Assembly (NCBI GenBank): GCA_905221605.1
Contig: CAJNDS010002230.1
Coordinates: 135,001-199,000 of the forward strand
DNA from: Symbiodinium natans
Lineage: Eukaryota; Sar; Dinophyceae; Suessiales; Symbiodiniaceae
Length of the DNA stretch: 64,000 nt
Reading direction: 5' to 3'
The translations under genes and the position numbers were made by a program. The notes under the pieces are model-generated. The model was not told the DNA's origin, did no database searches, and saw only the letters and a list, made by a program, of their open reading frames with translations. This document shows positions 24,642 through 33,791 of this stretch, piece by piece; the first letter of the stretch is position 1, and the number at the start of each line of letters is the position of its first letter.

Positions 24642-27341
24642 GATTTGAGGGTTGAGGGTTGAGGGTTGAGGGTTCAGGGTTTAGGGTTTAGGGTTTAGGG
24701 TTTAGGGTTTAGGGTTTAGGGTTTAGGGTTTAGGGTTTAGGGTTTAGGGTTTAGGGTTTAGGGTTTAGGGTTTAGGGTTTAGGCGGGAGTCAGGATTGAG
24801 GAGTCTAGGTCTTCTTGTTGAACACACTTACACACATGCATGCGCCAAAAAACTCCCAAAAGTCAATCAAGGAGACATGTCCAAGCACTTCCACATCCAA
24901 TCTTCAGAGCTGCAATACTGCCATTTTTGGGCGCCCAGGCGGATGGCCAGCTCCAAGACGAACCTTGGTTTCAGAGTCACTTGGCAAAGCAGGGGGGCTC
25001 AGTACCCGGGCCTCTCATTGCTTAGGTTTCTGCCCTGTCGGGAGTCTAAGCCCTAAACCCTCAACCCTCAACCCTAAACCCTAAACCCTCAACCCTCAAC
25101 CCTAAACCCTAAACCCTAAACCCTATCAGCCCTAAACTGACTGTAAGCCCAAGAAGCAGGGCCGTGTAGGTGTACTGGACCACCCTATAGGCCACGGGCC
25201 TGGGCCCCAGTGGCTCGGAGATCCCATGCTGCACGTCGATTCCGATGAAGACGGCGTTGCTCATCTTAGGGTTTAGGGTTTAGGGTTTCGGGTTTCGGGT
25301 TTAGGGTTTAGGGTTTAGGCTTTAGGGTTTAGGATTTAGGGTTTAGGGGTGCTTCAGAAGAATCACGGCCCCCACGCCTGACAGCACGCCGTGGCAATCG
25401 CCACGAGCTTACAAGTTTCGCGATTAGCGGCGTCAGAGTTGCCCGAAATTCCCCAAAAACTCAAAACCTGACCCTAAATCCTATAAGCTCAAAACCTAAC
25501 CTTCCAACCCTCTCCCGAAGCCCAGCACATGGGCTTTTTCCAGCTTAATGTCCCTTTTAGGTACACAACAGAAGGCTCGGAATAGCAAGAGGAAGCCCAA
25601 AAGGACCACGCCATAGAGAGAAAGCACGAAGACCCTCTCCAGACACGCAGCCACGACCAGCGCGAAGAAGAATTCAAAGGCCTGGTGCTGCGCGATCCTC
25701 TTGATGCACGAGTCCTCATAATTCGGCGGTGAACTGCTTAAGCAAGGAAGCACACGATCCCTCAAAATCAAGGTACAATCCTTGAACCTCTACTACAGGA
25801 ATCCACAATTGCGGACCAAGGTACTTATCTCTTAAGCTTAAAGGGGTACTGGGCTTGGTGGGAAGCTTGGTACTTATAAGAAGGGTTACAAGCAAAGTAA
25901 CTATGGTTATGACCTTATTTAGGGTCACTATAACCCTACTTATAAGTACCCATGAACCTCCAAGTAGGGCTCGTTGGGTCACAATCTTCGTTTCGGGCTA
26001 AACTGTGGACATCTGTTGAAGCATTGGGCAAAGCTTTCGGTCTTTCAGAGCTCCTGCAACAAAAGAACCCTTTCGGACGCTAGGGTTTAGGGTTTAGGGC
26101 TTAGGGTTTCGGGTTTCGGGCTTCGGGGTTCGGGTTTAGGGCATAACCAACAATAACTCTGATAGCCCAATTTAAAACCCCCAGCTGTAGTCTGATAGCC
26201 ACACAAGGTCCAAGTTTAGAGCAACCCTAAACCCTAAACCCTGAACCCTAAACCCTAAACCCTAAACCCTAAACTGAAGCCAATGAAGCCCTGTGTCGGT
26301 GGACTTCTGCATGCGCTGGAAACCCATGGAGACCTGGTCATCTCTGCGAGGGTTCAGGGCTTCGCGTCTCTAAGGTCCAAAAAGCAGACCTGAGGTGCCT
26401 TTAGATCTCCTACATGGTTTAGGGTTTAGGGTTTAGGGTTTAGGGTTTAGGGTTTAGGGTTTAGGGTTTAGGGTTTAGGGTTTAGGGTTTAGGGTTTAGG
26501 GACATATCTCCCGAAATCACGACAGGGGACCTGACTAAGTCATGCCTTGGTCATGCCCGGGAGGCCTTTCCACAAGTAAGCGCTTGATTCCAGAAGTCAC
26601 AACAAGTCCTAAACCCTAAACCCTAAACCCTAAACCCTCAACCCTAAACCCTAAACCCTAAACCCTACACCTTAAACGGCGGCTCCGAGCTTGGCTGCAA
26701 AGAAGCATTCGATCCCAAGACATCCAGAAAAAATGTCCGAACAAAAACAAGAAAGAAAAGGCCTACCGCCCACCCCTCCCCCACCCCGGTCTCAAAAAAG
26801 CAACAGACCAACCTCCCATCGCCTTGTCCGCGAGTCCCTGCATGGCCTCACTGCGACGGGACAGGTCCTTCTGAGCCAGGTCCTCGCGGTCAGTGCGGGG
26901 CATCAGCTGATGCCCCAAAGATTTTCTGAAAAATGGTGTAGACGTAGCTTTGTCTGAGTTTACGTGAGGTGTGCACATATAATCATATGTATATATATAT
27001 ATATATATTTTTATTTATTTATATAGATAGAGAAATATAGTGTGTGCAAATACAGATATAGTGCATATGTGCATATACGCCTACATACATGTACAAACAC
27101 TTCCTTTGTGTGTACCTGAGAGCTGCCGTCTTCTATCGAGTGCTAGACATGAGCACTCACTGGGTCTGCGGTCGCACTCCAGAGCGAGCCTAATACCGCT
27201 TCGAAGGCACCTCGGGAACCCTAAACCCTAAACTCCCCACACCCTAAACCCTAAACCCTAAACCCTAAACCCTTTGCCCTGACCCCTCACTCCTCATCCG
27301 TGTAGCTCCGCAGCATCTTCAACTGGGGAGGTTTCTCCGGC
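12335..27341 (-). CDS. Voltage-gated cation channel with C-terminal EF-hand, single six-helix domain, multi-exon
   Basis: Exons in 5'-3' order: 27341-27291, 26343-26298, 25264-25149 (S1-S2, NAVFIGIDVQH), 24573-about 24490 (S3, FVVITSLWEVTVDI), 24092-24038 (SNLKSLR), 23477-23366 (S4, RLTRLVRTVQFVRVFRF, arginines every third residue), 22668-22632 (S5, FWALILLSLVVY), 21985-21922 (AVLFATAVNDY), 20659-20632 (pore helix, SMLTLFMS), 20237-about 20191 (filter, SGVSWVEVLRP), 17195-17159 (S6, FTYFAVLN), 16540-16290 (VLTAVFCQTAIESA onward), 15966-15932, 14900-14868 (together the EF-loop DTDGGGAVDTEE), 13869-13786 (GCLRFRGPARSMEV), 12416-12335. Phases match at nearly all junctions. Donors are GT, GC and twice GA (24037, 16289). 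It should be a plasma- or organelle-membrane ion channel with Ca2+ sensing. One short exon between filter and S6 and the true start and stop are not located. The filter shows no acidic residue before VEVL. Confidence 0.92.
12990..13085. repeat. AT-rich microsatellite (TA)n/(TACA)n
   Basis: Alternating TA and ACAT runs inside the intron between channel exons 13786 and 12416. Comparable runs are at 26985-27065, 33180-33320 (with a GA run) and 35578-35642. ORFs rich in Tyr/Ile across them are artefacts. Confidence 0.9.
15103..15247. mobile_element. Fold-back element family 3, copy a
   Basis: Ends TTGGAGGTTCATGGTACTT and AAGTATCATGAACCTCCAA, inverted repeats of about 19 bp with one mismatch, plus internal pairing (TTATAAG, GTTATA). 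In the channel intron 14901-15931. Confidence 0.85.
15362..15461. mobile_element. Fold-back element family 1, copy c
   Basis: The best preserved copy: TTGCTTAAGAACCC at the left pairs with GGGGTTCTTAAGCAA at the right and pairing continues inward for about 30 bp through an A-rich/T-rich stretch. Centre CTTACTTGTAAGGGCAATAT. Inside the channel intron 14901-15931. Half-copies of the end sequence occur near 17705 and 34375. Confidence 0.8.
16027..16138. mobile_element. Fold-back element family 2, copy b
   Basis: Ends TTGGGATGCTTCCCCCTTAT and AAGGTGGAACATCCCC. It fills about a third of the channel intron 15967-16289, one of the few introns here without telomere-like tracts. Confidence 0.8.
17200..20190. 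other. Long channel intron region; no gene supported in 17500-19570
   Basis: Between S6 exon 17195-17159 and the filter exon at 20237. One short channel exon linking filter to S6 should be in here and was not found. The 2-kb stretch 17500-19570 has no telomere-like tracts and carries only short overlapping ORFs on both strands (up to 117 residues) without recognisable domains. Confidence 0.5.
21165..21250. repeat. C-rich then A-rich low-complexity tract
   Basis: Cytosine-rich CCCACCCC sequence followed by an A-run. The proline- and glycine-rich ORFs over it are artefacts. Homopolymer C/G runs also occur at 3690-3706, 4218-4236 and 27368-27389. Confidence 0.85.
24093..24306. mobile_element. 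Fold-back element family 2, copy c, with an internal TTTAGGG tract
   Basis: Ends CTTGAGATGTTCCCCCTTAT and ATAAGGGGGGAGCATCCCAA; about 140 bp of TTTAGGG repeats (24118-24256) lie inside it. On the minus strand its terminal bases CTCAAG supply the AG acceptor of the channel exon 24092-24038, which begins at the next base. A degenerate fourth copy is at 31517-31588. Confidence 0.8.
25866..25966. mobile_element. Fold-back element family 3, copy b (left end degenerate)
   Basis: GGTACTTATAAGAAGGGTTA pairs with TAACCCTACTTATAAGTACC; the right end retains CATGAACCTCCAA as in the other copies. In channel intron 25265-26297. A fragment is at 28574-28640. Confidence 0.7.
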
Positions 27342-27399
27342 CTGGGAAAAGAATGGGTCCCAAAGTTTCGAAAACCCCCCCCCCCCCCCGAGGAGTGCT

Positions 27400-28910
27400 G
27401 TTGCCTGACTAGGGCTCCCGGTGTCTGGGGAGCAGGTGTGCTACATTGCACACCTCAGACATTCCCTGGGCCGGCAGCTTCTACCAGAGGCGGGGCAGTC
27501 TGCAACTCGGCAGAGCTCATCGAACTGCGCAGGCACGAATGCCTCCCTAAGCTGCTTCGAACCAAGAAGACCTCGCAATCCCACACCCGAGTCTCTTCAG
27601 CCCTCAGAAGCCCATCTCCGAGGTTCGTAGGGTAAATATAGATGGATCATAACCTACGAGTAGCTAGAACCGTAAGCCTCAAGTGACCCGCTGAGGGTTA
27701 GGCGTCTCGGTGGCACCCAGATCCTCTGAGGACGCCTCAGGACGAGATCCCGAATTCTGCTTGCAAGAGGACCCTGCTACACTCCATGTGGGTTTACATA
27801 GACCCCCAAAGAGATAGACATGAGGGAAGCATTAGTGGTGGGTCGACCTAGCTTTCGGGTTTAGGTTTCAGGGTTCAGGGTTTAGGGTTTAGGGTTTAGG
27901 GTTGAAGGGTTAGGGTTTAGGGTTTAGGGTTCTTCACCCTGCGCTGTTAAATTTCCCCAAACAGTGTGCCAACACTAGGGATTCTTACGTCCAGGGTAAA
28001 AGAACATTCGATTGAGTTGCTCGCCGGCCGCCGAAGCGCCCACGAACACGCGCTATTGCTCGAACGGCGGTCTAGCTTCTTGGATGTTTCTCGCCATGCC
28101 CATTTCGTGGTGTTTCTGGGTGCCTCGTGCCTTGCATCGCTATAAGGAAGCGTCCGAAAACGCGGCAAGAGCAAGGAATTCTGCATTTTGTGCCATTGGA
28201 TGAGTTCGCTACGTGCGTCCAGGCTAAGGGGATGTGCAATTCACGATGTTGGAAATCGTGCTCCTGCCTAGGCGCCGTGCGCATCGCTCGTTCTGTAACT
28301 GTCGTCGCACGTGGGGTGCGCGAAATGGCAAACTGTCGTAGCTTTTGAACGTCGGGGTTCGCCAGATGCAAAGCTGTCATCGCATTTGGACGTCTTTGCA
28401 TTTTGGGACGTTGCCATTCGACCTCCAGTGGCATCAAAGTCGTTCTTTCATGACCCATGAAGCTCTTCGTGTCCCCATGCGGTCTTTCACTGTTGGGGGG
28501 GGTGGAGGGGGTCTGCTGGCATAATGGAGCTTTCTTGAAAGTTCTTCGGGGCTTTTTGAAACGAGCTCTGACGTAAGCCTACGTATAACCCTACTTATAA
28601 CCTCCAAAAAATCAGCTGCCCATGAATTCCAAGTACGGCGACAGCCGGAAGCATACCAAACCTCCTAAAGCCACGAGGTTTGAAGTTTAAAAGGGATCCG
28701 GAGCTTCCCGGGGCGGAGTGGGGGAGGTAGGGGTCCCTTTATCCTCCCTCTCTGAACCCGAACTTCCGCAAACCACTCTCTAAGCGCGAGGGATTCCCGG
28801 AGGGGAGAAGGGGGCCTGTCTGCTACAACCCTCTTGGACAATCCCCAGAAAGACCTGGCTCCCTCAGCCCCCTTTCATCCCTATACCCTAGGCCCCCCAA
28901 CCCCCCAAAG
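27400..28910. other. Unassigned stretch upstream of the channel's first checked exon
   Basis: Contains one TTTAGGG tract (27856-27930) and, at 27950-28460, overlapping ORFs on both strands, the longest on minus (128 residues, 28458-28072). No domain recognised; base composition does not separate it from flanks. Probably intron or intergenic. Confidence 0.35.
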
Positions 28911-28943
28911 CCCCTAAAAACCTAAACCTTAAACCCTAACCCC

Positions 28944-29066
28944 GCAACCCCTGCAACCCCTGCAACCCCTGCAACCCCTGCAACCCCTGCAACCCCTGCA
29001 ACCCCTGCAACCCCTGCAACCCCTGCAACCCCTGCAACCCCTGCAACCCCTGCAACCCCTGCAACC
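28944..29066. repeat. 9-bp tandem repeat (CAACCCCTG)n
   Basis: About 13 perfect copies directly after a CCCTAAA-type stretch. It lies immediately 3' (minus sense) of an exon-like segment and sits where other introns have CCCTAAA tracts. Confidence 0.95.
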
Positions 29067-29069
29067 CCC

Positions 29070-31130
29070 ATAGTCTTGGAGCACCTTGGGCGACTCGCGA
29101 TGCGAGTGCCGCTTCACAATCTGGCTCCTGCTCCAGGCTCTACTTACTGGTGCTCTTTAGGGCTTAGGGTTTAGGGTTCTTGGTTTAGGGCTTAGGGTTT
29201 AGGGTTTGGGGTTTAGGGTTTCGGGTTTCGGGTTTAGGGTTACTGTGGGTTAGTAGGGAATGAAGGGAATGGGTAAGGGTATATATAGGGCCCGAATTCC
29301 CTCATTCCCTGCTAGGCAACAGCAAGACGGTTGAGGGCTGAGGGTTCAGCATTTCGACGACGACTTGGGATTGGGATTAGGGCTTCTTGGGTTTAGGCTT
29401 TGGGGTTTTTGTCTTGCGGCTGCTTGAGGGGGGAATGGATCGGCTTAGGGTTTATGATTCAGGTTGCTGGTGCTTAAGCTACTGTAGAGGTGCACACGGA
29501 GACTACGGGGCTGCGAACGAAAGTAGCACCTTTGGGCTACTAATTTCACAAGCATGTTGCGGGCTGACCTCCTTGCACAGGCTAGAAAGGAAGCCGCAGG
29601 GAGAACCCCAAACCCTAAACCCTAGGTTGCAAAAAGGCCGCCCAGACCCTGCATGCCCTTGACTGCTTAATCTTGCTTGTTCAGGACTCCAGGTGTAGCA
29701 GGGAGTTGGGGTCAGGCTTCGCAAAATGTCATGCTCGGCTTGGATGGAAAGCTTCTGGGAAAGTATTCTTCGAAATGCATCGGAAGCCCTCACTAAACCC
29801 TAAACCCCAAACCGCCAACCCTCAACCCTCACAACCATAAACCCAACTTCTCCCAAACCCCTAGACCCTAAACCTTAAACCCTAAACCCTAAACCCAACT
29901 TCTCCCAACCCCTAGACCCTACAGCCCAAACCCTCAACAAAATCCCTTAGCTTGACCATGTCGAGGCACAGGCCGTACGAAAGCCGAGGAGGCTTCCGAG
30001 CCTGTGACAAGAGCTCACCTCAGATCGCTTTGGGGCCTTTTGTTTGCTGCATGACCTATGGGTTTAGGGTTTAGGGTTTAGGGTTTAGGGTTTAGGGTTT
30101 AGGGTTTAGGGTTTAGGGTTTAGGGTTTAGGGTTTAGGGTTTAGGGTTTAGGGTTTAGGGTTTAGGGTTTAGGGTTTAGGCCAACGTCCCAAAACCCTAA
30201 ACCCTCAACCTTTGAAACAAGGCCAAATAGTGATAGCAGAGCTCAGTCACGTAAGATCGTGTCCTGGCAAGAACAGGCGTAAGGTTCAGGATTTCGGGTT
30301 AAGGGTTTAGGGTGTAGAGTTCAGGGTTTAGGGTTTAGGGTTTAGGATTGAGGGTTCAGGGTTTAGGGTGTCGAGTTTCGAGTTTAGGCTTTAGGGTTTG
30401 GCGTTCAGGGTTCCGGGTTTAGGGCTGAGAAGGGCTCCGAAGGGATTAGGGTTCAGGGCTTACGGGTTCAGGGTTTTTATAGGTCCTACGGGCTCCGGAG
30501 AGTTCAGGGGTTTACAGTTGGAGAAACGGGAACCCTTGTGCGGACAACTGCCGAGTGGTGTGGGAGCTTCGGCCGCTTTTGAAGATCAAAGGACGAAAGG
30601 AGGGACCCTTATAAGGGACCTTCGGGGTTCTTTAGGGGTTCTTTGGGGGCTACTTCGGTGTAGGGCTTAGGGTTTAGGGTTTAGGGTTTCGGGTTCAGGG
30701 TTTAGGGTGTAAGGTTTAGGGTTTAGGGTTTAGGGTTTAGGGTTTAGGGTTTAGGGTTTAGGGTTTAGGGTTTAGAGTTTAGGGTTTAGGGTTTAGGGTT
30801 TAGGGTTTAGGGTTTAGGGTTTAGGGATAGGTACGGGGTCCCCTTCTAGACCCCTTTTGAGAAAGTCTGGGCTGAAGCTCTGTGGTGGGGCCTGAGGCGC
30901 GAGCAGGAGCAGGTCAGATAAACCCCAAACCCCAAACCCCAAACCCCAAACCCTAAACCCTAAACCCTAAACCCTAAACCCTAAACCCTAAACCCTAAAC
31001 CCTACACACCTCCTATCCCCCTGGGCGGTTTAGGGTGTAGGGTTTGGCTCCTGCTCGTCCAAGCGCTGCATGATCGCCACGTGGTTTCGCGCCAAGAGCC
31101 GAGACAAGCCCTTGGGATCCTGTTGAGGAC
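29070..31130 (-). CDS. Candidate 5' exons of the channel gene
   Basis: Minus-strand segments with coding-like composition and AG upstream: 31125-31055 ([20 protein letters not shown]), 30890-30850 ([12 protein letters not shown]), 30001-29945 ([16 protein letters not shown]), 29135-29072 ([18 protein letters not shown]). They are colinear with the channel and resemble a cytoplasmic N-terminus (a short coiled-coil-like stretch, then polar sequence). Phases were not all resolved, so membership of the channel gene is inference. Confidence 0.4.
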
Positions 31131-31229
31131 CCTGAACCCTAAACCCTAAACCCTACACCCTAAACCCTAAACCCTAAACCCTACACCCTAAACCCTAAAC
31201 CCTAAACCCTAAACCCTAAACCCTACTCC

Positions 31230-33233
31230 TCTTCTGTGTGTGAGGGGTGGGTGGGGGGAGGGGAACCGGAATGGATCTCGGTTGACAGTTGCCTCTGAAG
31301 AGAAGCCCATCGGGGGGTCTTCTCTGACTGAACGACGGTCCCACTTTTGAATCTTTTGCGGGGCCCCTTCTCTTTACCGGACCTCTACACAGTGAAATCA
31401 TACCTGCGAGAACCGACCATATGCGCAGTCCGCGCACACAGGAGAACTTGCTTCGGCAGAAACACCTCGGCCAACAAAAAAAAAAACGAAAACACTCTAC
31501 AAGAGCCCTCTACGTGTTGGGATGTTCCCCCTCATACTAGCAGTAATAAGGGGGCACGAATGTTAGGATAAGGGGGAAGAACCCTGACACTGGAGCCCAG
31601 GACCCGAGAAGCCCGGAGCTCTGTGCAGCAAACGGGCGTTACCCAACAAACGGGTTTAGGGGGTTTAGGGTTTAGGGTTTAGGGTTTAGGGTTTAGGGTT
31701 TAGGGTTTAGGGTTTAGGGTTTAGGGTAACACCCGAACCCCAAAATCCTAAAAGCCGTAACGAACGTCTCGCCCCAGCACCTCACCTAAACAGTGACCTC
31801 AAAAGCCCAAACAACTTGTGAAGCAACCCGAACAACAGGAAGAAAGCACACTGACAGCCCCAACAAAAACCCTGAAAACCCTAAAACATTCTCGACAACG
31901 ACTGGATCAAGAATGAGGTCCGCCTCGGCGAGGTCCTCCTGAGCCACTGCACTGCTTCCGGAGTTCAGGGATCTTATGGCCTTAGGGGCTTGGGGGCTCC
32001 TTTGCTCAGGGTCTTAGAGCCTTAGGGTCTCAGAGTCTTCGGGTCTATTGGGGGGGCTGACGGTTCTGAACTTTTTGGTGGTTGCGGGCGTGGGGGGGGG
32101 TGTTCTAGGGAAACTCCGGGGCCCTATCCTTGCCCCGCCCCCAATACACCAGAACCCCATGCAGGGCGCCTCTTTCGGCCCGCCCGGCCGTGGCATGGCT
32201 CTCTGTTGGGGCAAAGTGTTCCTTCTGCCTTTTGGGGGAGGGGGTTTAGGGTTTAGGGTTTAGGGTTTAGGGTTTAGGGTTTAGGGTTTAGGGTGTAGAG
32301 GTTTGCAGCTGCCTGGGTTGCTCATGTTGCCACATGAAGACAAACCAGCTCTGGCAGTCCAGAGTGCTTCTGAAGTTTCGGATCCTGGGGTTCGGATTGA
32401 GAGAGCTTTACTTCAGGCCTCCCAACTGAACCTTTATGAGTTTCAGAGGGTCCTTCATAGCAGGTACTTAGTTACTTACGGCATGGTGCAAGTTGGGGCG
32501 GGGCGCGGGAGGGCGCTGCCACCTGTGCGCGCAACGCGCGCCGAGAGCTCAGGGCCGACATCGTGCGAGGCATTGCAAGACAAGGGCATGGGTTGAAGAA
32601 GCTTAAAAACCCGAAAACCCATGAACCCTAAACCCTGAACCCTGAACCCTGAACCCTGAACCCTGAACCCTGAACAGCCTGAATCCAACCGCAAAGCCCG
32701 ACATCCTCCCAGAGGGGTTCTCTTAGCATGCACTCCAAGAGTCCTTAGCGTTTAGGGTTTAGGGTTTTAGGGTTTAGGGTTTAGGGTCTAGCTACTGTTG
32801 AGTGCTGCTTACTCAAGAGCTATTCTCCCGTGCCCCAACAGCCGTGCTCGGTGCGTTGAAATGATCCTTCCCAATTGTCTTAAATTGCCGGCCTTGCAGA
32901 ATATCGTCAAGGTACCATGGTTTAGGGTTTATATAGGGTTCAGGGTTTAGGGTCTAACCCTACAAAGCCCAAAGCCTGAATCTGACCCGAGACTTGGGCT
33001 TGGGGTAGTTGGGATGGGGTGCCTCTTGGGCTCTTGCGGGCTTCGAGCTGCAGTTTAGGGTACAGGGCGCTCGGGGCATTTGAGGTATAGGCCTGCATGT
33101 GATTTGAACTGATTTAAGGATTAAATGCTACATGGAGATGGGATTCCTGGTATACAAACTATATGCAAACATATGCATGTACATATACACGTGTACACAG
33201 ACAGACATACAGACATACATACATACATGCATG

Positions 33234-33264
<31 letters not shown>

Positions 33265-33290
33265 GTCTGTATGTATGTATCTATCTATAC

Positions 33291-33322
<32 letters not shown>

Positions 33323-33780
33323 GCGTACACATGTGTATTCTTTGAGGGATGCATTCCCGAAAAGAACCTTCAATAGTCTAAGTACCTAAATGCCCGAGTT
33401 TCAGGGCGAGCCACGGCAGAGGATGTGGGGGTCTGGGGTTGTTGGCTGAGGGGCTCAAGGTCGGGGGGTTTGGGTTTAGGGTCTAGGGTCTAGGGTCTAG
33501 GGTTTAGGGTTTAGGGTTTAGGGTTTAGGGTTTGGGGTTTAGGGTTTAGGGTTTGAGCTCTACGGCTTAAGGCAAATTTTGGTTGGAGGGCTCTGGTGCA
33601 GGTTAGGGCTTGGGGTGAAAGTCTAGGGTGCTTAGGATACTGACAGGTCTAAGTCTAGGCCGGACAACCCAAAGCCCTAGATTCTCTAGATCCACAAACC
33701 ACATAGACTGCCGCAGTGCACCGAACAAGGAGCACCTGAGAGTCTGAAGGGATAAGAAGCAAATTTAAACCTACTGTAGG
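31230..33780. other. Intergenic or intronic region with weak ORFs
   Basis: Telomere-like tracts at 31650-31730, 32240-32300, 32745-32795 and 33465-33560; CCCTGAA repeats at 32628-32673; microsatellite at 33180-33320. A plus ORF at 32303-32596 begins after TTGCAG and could be an exon; a minus open segment around 31895-31970 (EDLAEADLILDPVVV) could be another. Neither is assignable. Confidence 0.3.
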
Positions 33781-33791
33781 ACTGAGATGGG

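Noticed and set aside
33121-33389. Tyr/Ile-rich ORFs
   Set aside because: Encoded by the TA/CATA microsatellite on both strands.
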